A stretch of DNA of 64,000 bases from Saccharopolyspora gloriosae (lineage in GTDB: Bacteria; Actinomycetota; Actinomycetes; Mycobacteriales; Pseudonocardiaceae): NCBI RefSeq assembly GCF_022828475.1, contig NZ_CP059557.1, forward strand, positions 4,449,470 through 4,513,469, in the 5' to 3' direction. Numbering within the stretch: the first letter of the stretch is position 1; every line of letters begins with the position of its first letter. A program made the translations under genes and the position numbers. Below, piece by piece: positions 1 to 8,000 of this stretch. Below the pieces are notes generated by a model. The model saw only the letters and a program-made list of their open reading frames with translations. It was not told the DNA's origin and made no database searches.

Positions 1-762
1 GAGTTCGTCGGCGGTCTCGACGGCGACGAAGGCGCGAGCGCTGCACCCGTCGTGCATCGGGTAGTCGATCAGCCGCGCGTGGCGGCGCACCGACACCCGG
101 CGCCGCGCGGTGTCCAGGTAGGCCTCGGTGGCGACGGCGTCCTGCTGGTAGCCGAGCTGGTCGGCGGTGTGGGCGAACAGCTCGACCAGGGTCACGCCGA
201 GGTCCGGGGCGAGCCGCTCGGTCCAGTCCGGGACGGTCAACGCCAGCCGGTCCAGCACCAGTCGCCGGAGCGTGTCGTAGTCCCGCGCGGTGTAGTCGAT
301 CAGCGGCGCGGGCGGCACTTCCGGTTCGCAGCCGGCGTCGGCCGCGTGGTCGAACGGAGTCGGACGGCCGGGCCGGAAGGTGAACCCGGCGCTGAAGTAG
401 CGCTGGTCGAACCCCGGAAACGGCTCGACACCGGGCCTTCCGTACGGATCGACGTCCACAATGGACAAGACGTATCGGGTGGTGTCCCCGGCGCGATCCA
501 CCGTCACGTACATCCGGTCGTCGAGCTCCGGGTCCTTCTCCCGCTCCACGAACACTTCCACCGCGTTGATGCCGGTGATGCGGTGGCCGCCGTCGATCCG
601 CACGTTCTCCGGTCGCACGCCGTGCGGGGCCTTGCCGATGAACGTGACCACGAGGGTGCGCGCATCGTCCCCGGCCTCCACCGCGTCCACGCCGCCCGCG
701 TGGGCCGCGCGCACCTGGGCACGCCTGCCGTCGGTACCGCAGACCAGTTCGTGCGCGCTCAT
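1..762 (-). CDS. eCIS baseplate assembly protein (Pvc11/12, gpJ-like), 3' part outside window
   Basis: Open reading frame on the minus strand from an ATG at 762 through base 1 without a stop; only the first 254 codons are visible. It starts inside the stop of the upstream gp25 gene (ATGA overlap at 759-762), so it is translationally coupled to it. The visible part contains a stretch resembling the start of putative baseplate assembly proteins of phage-like contractile systems (IDYTARDYDTLRRLVLDR, then a segment with AHTADQLGYQQDAVATEAYL). In such systems this protein builds the wedge ring of the baseplate around the spike. The family call rests on motif recognition and operon context; the C-terminal domain cannot be seen. 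Confidence 0.8.
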   Translation of the reverse strand, partial: MSAHELVCGTDGRRAQVRAAHAGGVDAVEAGDDARTLVVTFIGKAPHGVRPENVRIDGGHRITGINAVEVFVEREKDPELDDRMYVTVDRAGDTTRYVLSIVDVDPYGRPGVEPFPGFDQRYFSAGFTFRPGRPTPFDHAADAGCEPEVPPAPLIDYTARDYDTLRRLVLDRLALTVPDWTERLAPDLGVTLVELFAHTADQLGYQQDAVATEAYLDTARRRVSVRRHARLIDYPMHDGCSARAFVAVETADEL

Positions 763-1139
763 AACGCGCTCCCCTCGAAGATCTCGTCCCGACGGTTCCC
801 GGTGGCCCGAAGCAGGTACTGCAACCGGACGCGGACCGCGTTGTCGTCTGCGGTCACGTCCAGCGACTCCACTTCGACGAGCTCACCCAGCCACCGCTGC
901 AACGCGGCGTGCACGGACAGTTCCAGCGTGGCCGCCAATTCCGGACTGTTCGGCGTGAACACGATGTCGAGCAGCCCGCAGCCGAAGTCGGGACGCATCA
1001 CCCGCTCGCCCGGGTTGGTGAACAGCACCTGCTCGATCAGGTCCCGCACGTGCTCTTCGTGCCCGGCGTGCGCGGTGCGGCCCCGCCGGTCGACGCGGAA
1101 CGGGAACGCGATGTCGACGCGTGCTCGCGGCTTGCTCAT
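759..1139 (-). CDS. gp25-like baseplate wedge protein (GPW/gp25 family)
   Basis: 126 residues. The ATG at 1139 is chosen because it overlaps the stop of the upstream PAAR-like gene (ATGA) and begins the conserved part; upstream sequence in the same frame is low-complexity Arg-rich. The EEHVRDLIEQVLFTNPGERV segment followed by RPDFGCGLL is the hallmark of the gp25 wedge family, which nucleates sheath assembly on the baseplate and has a lysozyme-like fold without lytic activity. It is part of the eCIS operon and coupled on both sides. Confidence 0.9.
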   Translation of the reverse strand: MSKPRARVDIAFPFRVDRRGRTAHAGHEEHVRDLIEQVLFTNPGERVMRPDFGCGLLDIVFTPNSPELAATLELSVHAALQRWLGELVEVESLDVTADDNAVRVRLQYLLRATGNRRDEIFEGSAL

Positions 1140-1471
1140 CGGCACCGCACCCCCTGACCGTCGACGCGGGAGACCGGCGCCCCTTGCGGACGCAGGTCGG
1201 CGCTGAAGCACTGCCCGTCGGTGCTGTCCAGCAACACCGGCACCCCGTCGATCCGCACCGCGTCCCGATCCGGCGTCCACCGCACCGAAACGCAAGGGTC
1301 GCCTCCCGCGGTGCGCGGACATCCGACGACGGCGAACGTGTCGCCGGTGGTGCGGACGGGCTGCCCGTCGGCGCGCACCGACGCGGACGCGGCGGCGGCG
1401 AGGACGCGGCCGCCGTGCGGGCAGTGCAGCGTGGTCGCGGCGTTCACGAGATACCCGGATCGTCCGGTCAC
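1136..1471 (-). CDS. PAAR-like spike tip protein of the eCIS
   Basis: 111 residues from a GTG at 1471, chosen because a GGGGGA ribosome-binding site lies about 5 bases upstream. An in-frame ATG further upstream would add nine residues without a better site. Features include an N-terminal CPHGG motif, then GCPRTAGGDPC and a C-terminal Cys. Similar short Cys-containing proteins sit between the gpV-like spike and gp25 in actinobacterial eCIS operons, where they probably cap the spike. Classification as PAAR-like is by resemblance and position; metal binding by the Cys/His residues is inferred. Confidence 0.6.
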   Translation of the reverse strand: MTGRSGYLVNAATTLHCPHGGRVLAAAASASVRADGQPVRTTGDTFAVVGCPRTAGGDPCVSVRWTPDRDAVRIDGVPVLLDSTDGQCFSADLRPQGAPVSRVDGQGVRCR

Positions 1472-1510
1472 GGCTTTCCCCCTTAGAAGTCCTTGCACAA
1501 CGGTGTTTCT

Positions 1511-1675
1511 CGTTGTCTTGTCAGCGGCGAAGCCGATGAGCGGTGACCAGCTGGAGCAGGCCGACCATCGGCGCGTTCTCAGCGGCTTCCTCGCGAGGAC
1601 GGCGATTTCGCCGTGGAAAACATGCGAAATCGATCCCGCAGCGAAGAAGCCGCTGAGGTTCCGCTGGGTGACCCA
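1511..1675 (+). repeat. Interspersed stem-loop element, copy 1 (inside the eCIS operon)
   Basis: About 165 bp, homologous to elements at 16561-16730, 41896-41957 (truncated) and 44791-44950. It has a conserved head (GCGGCGAAGCCGATGAGC) and two long arms, 1578-1594 and 1641-1657, pairing at 16 of 17 positions. The single C/A mismatch becomes a G/U wobble if the operon (minus) strand is transcribed. It separates the gpV-like and PAAR-like genes, which would otherwise be closely spaced. Confidence 0.85.
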
Positions 1676-1701
1676 CTACGCAGCTCATTCCGAATGACTC
1701 C

Positions 1702-2220
1702 CTACTGCCTTCTGGGCACGATCAACCGGCCCTGGTTGATGTTCACTTCGTTGCCGACGAGCTCCACGGAGGCGCCCTGGCCGTTGCCGACGGTCACGCC
1801 CTTCTCGTCGATCTGCACGTAGGCCCCGCCAGGTGCGCGCAGCAGAATCCCCTCGCCGCCGGGCACGTCCGACATGAGCAGCTTGTGATCGCCCGGGGTG
1901 CGGATCACAACGGGCTGGCGTTCCCCGAGCGCGTCCGGCGGCAGCTCGGCGCGGTCCCCGTACCAGCAGCCCGTCCAGATCGGGAAGCTCGGATCACCCT
2001 GCTCGAATTCCACCCACACGCCCGCGCCGACCTGCGGCACCACGTACTGACCCGAGCCGCTGCCCGTGAACGGCAGGCACGGCAGCGCCCAAGTGGAGGT
2101 CACGTCGCCGAGCACGTCCGGTACCTGCGCGGTGATGCGGCCGATCTGCAGCGGGTCCTCGTTGTCCATGACTCGGCCACGGAACTTGCCGAGGAAGCGG
2201 TTGTTCGACGCGTCGGGCAT
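1702..2220 (-). CDS. Phage baseplate assembly protein V / gp5-like spike protein
   Basis: 172 residues. The N-terminal region (about 10-90) has the gpV/gp5 OB-fold pattern: FRGRVMDNEDPLQIGRI, then VPQVGAGVWVEFEQGDPSFPIWTGCWYG. The C-terminal part (GVTVGNGQGASVELVGNEVNINQ) looks like the start of a beta-helical needle. It would form the trimeric spike at the tip of the tube, below the hub protein encoded just upstream (15-bp gap). It is short compared with VgrG, as usual in eCIS where hub and spike are separate proteins. The ATG is preceded by an AGGAAG-type site. Confidence 0.88.
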   Translation of the reverse strand: MPDASNNRFLGKFRGRVMDNEDPLQIGRITAQVPDVLGDVTSTWALPCLPFTGSGSGQYVVPQVGAGVWVEFEQGDPSFPIWTGCWYGDRAELPPDALGERQPVVIRTPGDHKLLMSDVPGGEGILLRAPGGAYVQIDEKGVTVGNGQGASVELVGNEVNINQGRLIVPRRQ

Positions 2221-2235
2221 GTGATCCTTCCTCGG

Positions 2236-3375
2236 CTAGGGGCGGACGGTGTCGCTGCGGGCGATGAGCCCTTCGCGGGAGAGCGTGAAGTTCTGCTGGT
2301 ACGAGCCGACCCGCAAGTTGTGGGTGACGGACTTGACGTAGTAGTCGCCGTCGTAGGTCACCCCCGCGCCCCGCACCCCGACGAGCTCGCGGGGCCGCAG
2401 CACGTAGCCGTGCCGGTTGACGTCGAGCTGCCCCGACCCGGAGATCGCGTCAGCGGAGGTCGCGGCCCTCGCGAGCGCCTGCGCGCGGGCGCGTTCCGGA
2501 TCCATCTTCGCGGTGCCGGACAAGGGTTTCCGCTTCAACGCCGGGGACGCGCGAAGCCCCAGCGGCGGGCGCAACGGGCCGATGTCCGGGTTCGGCAGCA
2601 ACGTCACGTCACGCGTCCGGGGATCCTGCACGCGCGCCTCGGGTTGTTCGCGGGCCGTGCCGTCGTAGGCGAACGTCAACTGGTCCACAGTGGAGTTGAC
2701 GTCCATGTTGACGTTGAGCGCGTGCTGGCGTTGCCCGAGCCGCTGCTCCGGCCCCCAGTAAGCCGTGGAACGTCCCGGCCTCGGGCCGGGATCGAGGTAG
2801 AAGTTGTAGCCGTTAGCGCGGGCGAGATCGTTGACGTACTGCAGGTCGGTGCTCGACTGGTAGTCCACCCGGAGCTGCTCGCGCGGCGGCTGGTGCACCT
2901 GCTCGCGGATGATGCGGCTCTCGATGCCGTAATCCGCGTAGTTGCGCAGGATGCGCTCCACGCGCTGCGACGGCGCCAGGTTCGGGAACCGGTCGGTGCG
3001 CTCTTCGAGGTCCATCAGCAAGGTGAGGTCCTCGCCGGTGACGGTGAGCGTCGACTGCCCCGGCTGGTTGCTGGAACCGACCTCGTTGCGCACGATCAGC
3101 CCGTCGAGGATGACGGTCGGCGTGCCCTTGATGGTGATGGCGACGATGACGCGGGTCTTCGGGTCGAAGAAGCCCTCCGGTAACAGGCGTTCGACGATCC
3201 GGGACTTCTTGGTGAGGTCGAACGCCAGCTGGAAACCGCTGCGTTCTCCCGCCGTGCTGGTGATCTGCGCGGACAGCAGCGCCTCGGTCACCTCGGGCGG
3301 AACCGGTTTGGTGAGCTTCGGACCCATGTGCAGGCTCAAGTGCACCGGGCCGGAACCGATCGGGACCTCAGACAT
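2236..3375 (-). CDS. eCIS spike hub protein (phage late control gpD / gp27-like)
   Basis: About 379 residues from the ATG at 3375, which overlaps the LysM gene stop by 8 bp; an ATG three codons upstream is possible. The sequence has the gpD/gp27 layout: an N-terminal beta domain with KTRVIVAITIKGTPTVILDG, a middle LysM-like/hub part with RVERILRNYADYGI, and a C-terminus with LVGVRGAGVTYDGDYYVKSVTHNL. In contractile systems this trimeric hub joins the spike to the first tube ring. Order and overlaps place it in the structural part of the operon. Confidence 0.88.
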   Translation of the reverse strand: MSEVPIGSGPVHLSLHMGPKLTKPVPPEVTEALLSAQITSTAGERSGFQLAFDLTKKSRIVERLLPEGFFDPKTRVIVAITIKGTPTVILDGLIVRNEVGSSNQPGQSTLTVTGEDLTLLMDLEERTDRFPNLAPSQRVERILRNYADYGIESRIIREQVHQPPREQLRVDYQSSTDLQYVNDLARANGYNFYLDPGPRPGRSTAYWGPEQRLGQRQHALNVNMDVNSTVDQLTFAYDGTAREQPEARVQDPRTRDVTLLPNPDIGPLRPPLGLRASPALKRKPLSGTAKMDPERARAQALARAATSADAISGSGQLDVNRHGYVLRPRELVGVRGAGVTYDGDYYVKSVTHNLRVGSYQQNFTLSREGLIARSDTVRP

Positions 3376-3715
3376 CGAACCCACCCGGCGTCGGGACCTC
3401 GACCACGCGGCCCGGTTCCTCGGTGAGCTCCCGCGGATCCAGCACCGGATTCGCGTCGGCGATCCGCCACCACTGGCCGGGATCGCCGAAGAAGCGCTGC
3501 CCCAAGTGATCCGGGCGTTCGCCGGCGTTCACGACGTGGGGGGCGGTGTTGTCGGCGTCCGGGAGCTTCGGCAGCAGGCGGCGCTTCGCGTAGCGCACCT
3601 CGGTGCCGTCGGGCAAGCGGTGCACCCCGATCTCGGCGTCGTGATAGCGGCTCGTGCGCGGATACGGGTGCGCGCCCGGGATGTCGTCGAGTGCGGTCTC
3701 GTAAGGTTCGATCAC
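3368..3715 (-). CDS. Small LysM-domain baseplate protein of the eCIS (gp53/Pvc9-like)
   Basis: 115 residues. The start is a GTG at 3715, preceded at 8 bases by GGGAGG; no ATG lies nearby in this frame. Residues about 65-110 contain a LysM-like segment (HVVNAGERPDHLGQRFFGDP and then WWRIADANPV). LysM proteins of this size join tube and hub in contractile systems rather than binding peptidoglycan. It lies between the CIS_tube adaptor and the spike hub, 5 bp from the former and overlapping the latter. Confidence 0.8.
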   Translation of the reverse strand: MIEPYETALDDIPGAHPYPRTSRYHDAEIGVHRLPDGTEVRYAKRRLLPKLPDADNTAPHVVNAGERPDHLGQRFFGDPGQWWRIADANPVLDPRELTEEPGRVVEVPTPGGFDV

Positions 3716-3720
3716 GGCGG

Positions 3721-4398
3721 TTACCTCCCTGCTCCAACGCCGGTCACGCCTAACGAGCCCAGCGAACCCAACGCGGACACCCCGGCGAGCCGTTCCTTCT
3801 GGGCGAGGTGCGCCATGTACAGCTCGGCGCCCCGGTGGCCGGCGGGCAGGTCGCTGACGGTCAGCAACTTCAAGCCGAGACTGAGGCTCGCCCGGATCGG
3901 ATTCAGGTTCACGTCGAACGCGGACTCGTTGATGGACATCTCCGTCAACCGAACGGGAATCACCCGCTTGCTCCCCCAGGTGAACAGGGTCAACGGCATC
4001 TCGATGGGACTGATCTCGATGGTGCCGTTCTTGGCCAGGCGGGTCGCCTCGCGGAGCTGAGCCGTCGTCGGCTGAACCAGCATCTCCAGCGCCGCGAGCT
4101 GCGGATGAATCCCCTCCGGCGCGGCGATCTCCAACTGATCGGTCGCATCGATCTCCGCAGTGAACTTCCACGACTCCTCAGCGGGACCTTTGAGCCTCAG
4201 CGCCTCGTTCTTGTCGCCCGATCCACTACCACCGCCACCGGAATCCCCTTCACCACCAGCGGACTGCGGAGACACGGACCGCTCGAGGGTGTCCGGGTTG
4301 AACTGCAACACGATGACCCGCTGCGGCGTCCCGCGCTCAGGATCGACGATCACAATCCCGGACCGGATCGGCTTGGGTATGTCGGCGTAGCGGGTCAT
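3721..4398 (-). CDS. Contractile injection system tube/adaptor protein (CIS_tube family)
   Basis: 225 residues. The N-terminus (RVIVLQFNPDTLERSVSPQ) is typical of the CIS tube protein family (Pvc7-like), followed by a Gly/Ser linker at about 48-60 and a core with IHPQLAALEMLV and SPIEMPLTLFTWGSKR. In related systems it forms an adaptor ring between the inner tube and the baseplate hub. Its ATG overlaps the stop of the upstream candidate immunity gene (ATGA at 4395-4398). Base composition returns here to about 65-70% G+C after the AT-rich toxin/immunity stretch. Confidence 0.85.
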   Translation of the reverse strand: MTRYADIPKPIRSGIVIVDPERGTPQRVIVLQFNPDTLERSVSPQSAGGEGDSGGGGSGSGDKNEALRLKGPAEESWKFTAEIDATDQLEIAAPEGIHPQLAALEMLVQPTTAQLREATRLAKNGTIEISPIEMPLTLFTWGSKRVIPVRLTEMSINESAFDVNLNPIRASLSLGLKLLTVSDLPAGHRGAELYMAHLAQKERLAGVSALGSLGSLGVTGVGAGR

Positions 4399-5075
4399 AG
4401 CCTGGCCTCCAGACGTTCAGCCAACGGGGAGTAATCCCAACCAGGAAAGTACCGAGGAAACATATCCAACATCATCCGCAAGTTGCGGACTACATTTTCG
4501 TATTCCCGCTCGCCGAGAGCTACGTCGGCGAACAGGTACTGCCAACCGAGCACGCCCTTCGTAACGAAAAGCTGGTCAAGATAACCTCGATAGTCCAGAT
4601 CTAGCTTCACATAGGTATGAAATCGATCCAAATACCATACCTCAGGATTGGAGACTCCATGCCGAAAACGCATGGTGGCCAACTGGCCGTTGCCGCCCCT
4701 CGAAATATCATCGACAATTGATAGCTCCGACAAGAGTTTCCGATCACTCTCATGCCAGGAGAAGTCGTCCAAATTAAGCAGTTTCCGTTCACTGCTCACA
4801 ACGATATTCATAACACTAAATTCGCCTGCGAGGTCGATACTCGAGTCCAGGTCCACCCAATATAGCGAAAAGTACCGATACGGAAAGTATGCCTCCTGTA
4901 GCCTCTTTTCGATCGGAAAACCATCTTCTTCCAGGATTTCAAATAGTCCCGATACATCCCCACCCGACCCCCCGGGACCCACCTTCTCGTGGACCACACG
5001 AAGAAACGGAGAGTCACGAACCTCCCGCAACACATCGTGCAATGCAGACTCATAAGGAAGCACTCTTACCCTCAT
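4395..5075 (-). CDS. Unrecognised protein, candidate immunity partner of the eCIS effector toxin
   Basis: 226 residues, acidic, rich in Tyr, Trp, Phe and Leu, with no signal peptide or membrane segment. I do not recognise the family. The ATG overlaps the effector gene stop (ATGA at 5072-5075), so it is coupled directly to the toxin. Composition is strikingly unlike the operon: hand counts give 30 G+C in 4741-4800 and 29 in 4801-4860 (about 49%), against roughly 70% around it. Position directly after a nuclease-like toxin end and this foreign composition are what polymorphic-toxin immunity genes show. The function is therefore an inference from context. Confidence 0.6.
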   Translation of the reverse strand: MRVRVLPYESALHDVLREVRDSPFLRVVHEKVGPGGSGGDVSGLFEILEEDGFPIEKRLQEAYFPYRYFSLYWVDLDSSIDLAGEFSVMNIVVSSERKLLNLDDFSWHESDRKLLSELSIVDDISRGGNGQLATMRFRHGVSNPEVWYLDRFHTYVKLDLDYRGYLDQLFVTKGVLGWQYLFADVALGEREYENVVRNLRMMLDMFPRYFPGWDYSPLAERLEARL

Positions 5076-8000
5076 TTCTCGCCGTGAAGTCGATCCCAGT
5101 CGACCATGCCAGCGCCATCCAACAAAGCCAGCCTCTCAATTGCAGTGCTCAGGCCCGGCAATGAGCGCGGCCCTTTGCTCGCCTTGCGCGATCGCATTGA
5201 AAGCTTAAACTGAGTCAACGATGAGAAAGTTCCACCAGGCTCCTCCGCGCGCTGCTTCACAACGTGTCGCGCCAGCCCATTCGTGATGTTCAGCCACTTC
5301 CTTACCTGCGCAGCTCCATAGGTGTTGATGTAAAGCTTGTTCTTCTCATCATTCTGTGGCGGTTTTATGTCAAGCCCAACGGTCTTCTCTGCGCTCCGCC
5401 TCCTCCAGTCACTCCTCTTCGCGCCTGTCCCTCCGGTCTTTTCATACCGCCCGAATGTTGAGCGAATATAGGTTGGAATGTCCGCAACAGGTCCAGAGTT
5501 CCCGAATTTCACCCTCGACTCGTACCAGACAGGCTTCTTCTTAAAGGCACGCCAAGCTGGCATTTCCACGCCTAGCTCAAGGTCCTTATTGACCCCCCGC
5601 CGCGCCGGGACGAGATTGTTGGCCGAATTCATTCCTCCCAGTCGCTCCGAAAGAAGGTGCGCTCTCACCCACGCACCACCCTCCTGAAGATTGCGCGTGG
5701 GGTCCGTGATGTAATTCCACCCCGGTGGACTCGTCTGCCCAGGAGGCTTTCCGGGTGGCACCTTGGGCATGCTCAGGAGCTCGGCACTGATCGAACTCGC
5801 CCTTCCCTCGTTGAAGTCGGGCATCCGGGGCGGCGGCAGCTCATCCCTGGCGGACGGTGCTCCCGGAGGAATGCTGTAAGCATCGGGTTGAGAATGAGGC
5901 TCGGTGTAATCTCCACCCAGCACCGGACGCGACGGATTCAGGGTCGCCACGACCATAAAAGGGTCACCGCCAACCGGATCGAGTCCCGTCAGGCGATAGT
6001 GCCCCTTCAAAGCGGAGAGCAAACCGAAGAACCTCGGTCTCTGAACGCCATTCTTCATCTTTGCGTATAACCTAGGCCGGATTCGCGCTACTATCCGGCC
6101 CAGTTGTTCCCCTTTAGAATTGCTCGACTCTTCCTCCTTTTTTCGGATCTCCTTCTGATTCCGCTTGCGCTCGTCTCGCTCCTTATCGTGCTTGCGCTTC
6201 CTTCCGTTCGAGGTCTCGCGGTCCTTGTTCTTCGGCCGCCTCCGCCTGTTCGGGCCGTCGGTCTCATCCTTTCGCTTACGCTTGGTCCCGTCGGCCTTAT
6301 CCCGTTCCTTCTTCCGGTCCTCGTGCCGCTTCTGGTCGCGGTCCTTCTTCCGGTCCCGGCCATGAGGGCGCTGATCGTCCCGACGTCCAGGAGCGTCGTC
6401 GTCCTTCTTCGAACGGCGCTGATCGGCGTCCTTGGGTTTCGAGTGATCAGGGTCGTCGTCCCGCTTCCGATGCTGCGGGTCCGCGTCGTCCTTCTTCGCG
6501 TCGTCCTTCTTCTTGCGCTGTGCGTCGTCGTCCTTGCGCTTGCCGTCCTGCTCGTCGTTCTCGCGCTTGCGGTGCTGCTCGTCGTCCTTCTGCTTCTTCT
6601 TGTCAGGGGCGTCACGATCTGGCTTGTGGTCGCGGTCATCACCCTTCTCGCGGCGCTTTCGGTCGCTGCGGTCGGGATCGCGATCCTTCGGATGTTCCCT
6701 GTCCCTCGGACGATCACCATCGTCCTTCGGCTTGTCGTCCTTCGGCTTGTCGCCTGGCTTCTTCGAGTCGTCGGCGTCCCGGTCGGGCTTCGTGCGGTCG
6801 CCGGGTTTGTCGCCTCGATCGCCGGGCTTGTTGCCGCGGTTTCCTCCGGGGCGCTGCGGGGTTGAGAGCGGTTTCCCGGTTCGGTCCGCCTCCGGGCGGT
6901 CGTCCTGGCGAGCCTTCGGGCCAGCTCCGCCCGGGCGCTGCTGGTCCGCGCGCTGGTCGCCCTGGTTCGAGCGCTGGTCGCCTCGGTCCGGCGGGGCTTC
7001 TGCGCCGTCGTCCTTGCGGCCCTTGTCCTTGTTCTTGCCGAGGTTCTTCGCGACGGTTTTGAAGCGGTCGCCGACTTTGCTGACGTACTTGCCGATTCCG
7101 TCGAGGAGGAACTGGTAGGCCAGCTCCAGGAGGGCGACGACGCCTGCGGCGACGGCCTTCGCGAACAGGACGCCGTTGCCGCCCTTGCCGACGGACTTGA
7201 GCCAGTCGAGGACGGCGCCGAACGCCCGCAGGATCTCGCCCAACGCTCCGATCGCGGTTTGGAGGGCGTCGATGACCGCCGCGACCCAGCCGGCGCCGGG
7301 GATGAGCTTCGCGATCACCTTGGTGATGACGATTTCGCCGATGATGAACGGCAGCTGCGGAACGACGGCGTCCCAGGTCTCCTTGACGATCTCCTGGAGG
7401 GTGATGCCGCCTTTGATCAACCGGTCCATGATGGCCTTCGGCAGGCCGATGATCTCTTCGATCTTCTGGTTGAACCAGTCCTTCACCGCGCTCTTGACCT
7501 CGCGGAAGAAGTGGTTCTTCGCGCCGTCCTCCGCGGAGCTCTTCGCGCCGGAGAGCCAGCCGCCGGGGTCGGCGAGGAAATCGACGGCGACCATCATGAA
7601 CTCGCCGAAACCGGACAGCAGCTTCGATGCGAAGTCCAGCACCGACTTGACGGCGTCCTTCACCGCCTTGATGACGTCGTCCAACGCCTTCTTCAGCACG
7701 TTGAGGATGTCGCTGAGCAGCTTCGAGATCGCTTCCAGCAGATCCGTGATGAACTGCTTGAGCTTCGCGGCGAGCTCGGTGACGAAGGCGATGGCGGCGG
7801 CGATCAGGTCCTCGATGAACTTCCGGATCTTGCGCGCCAGTTCGATGACGGCCTTGACCAGCGCCACGGCCAGCTCGATCAGCGCCTCGATCAGGTCCTC
7901 GATCAGCCCGACGATCGTGTCGCGGATCGTCTTGATGAGGTTTTCCATGTCCTGCTTGAAGTGCACGATGAACAGGACGATGGCGTCGCGCGCGGCCTGC

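Noticed and set aside
1221-1697. Plus-strand frame reading VVLSAAKPMS through the stem-loop element, similar to one at 16559
   Set aside because: Similarity is explained by the shared DNA repeat; stem pairing is conserved while the frame and loop vary, so protein coding is unlikely.
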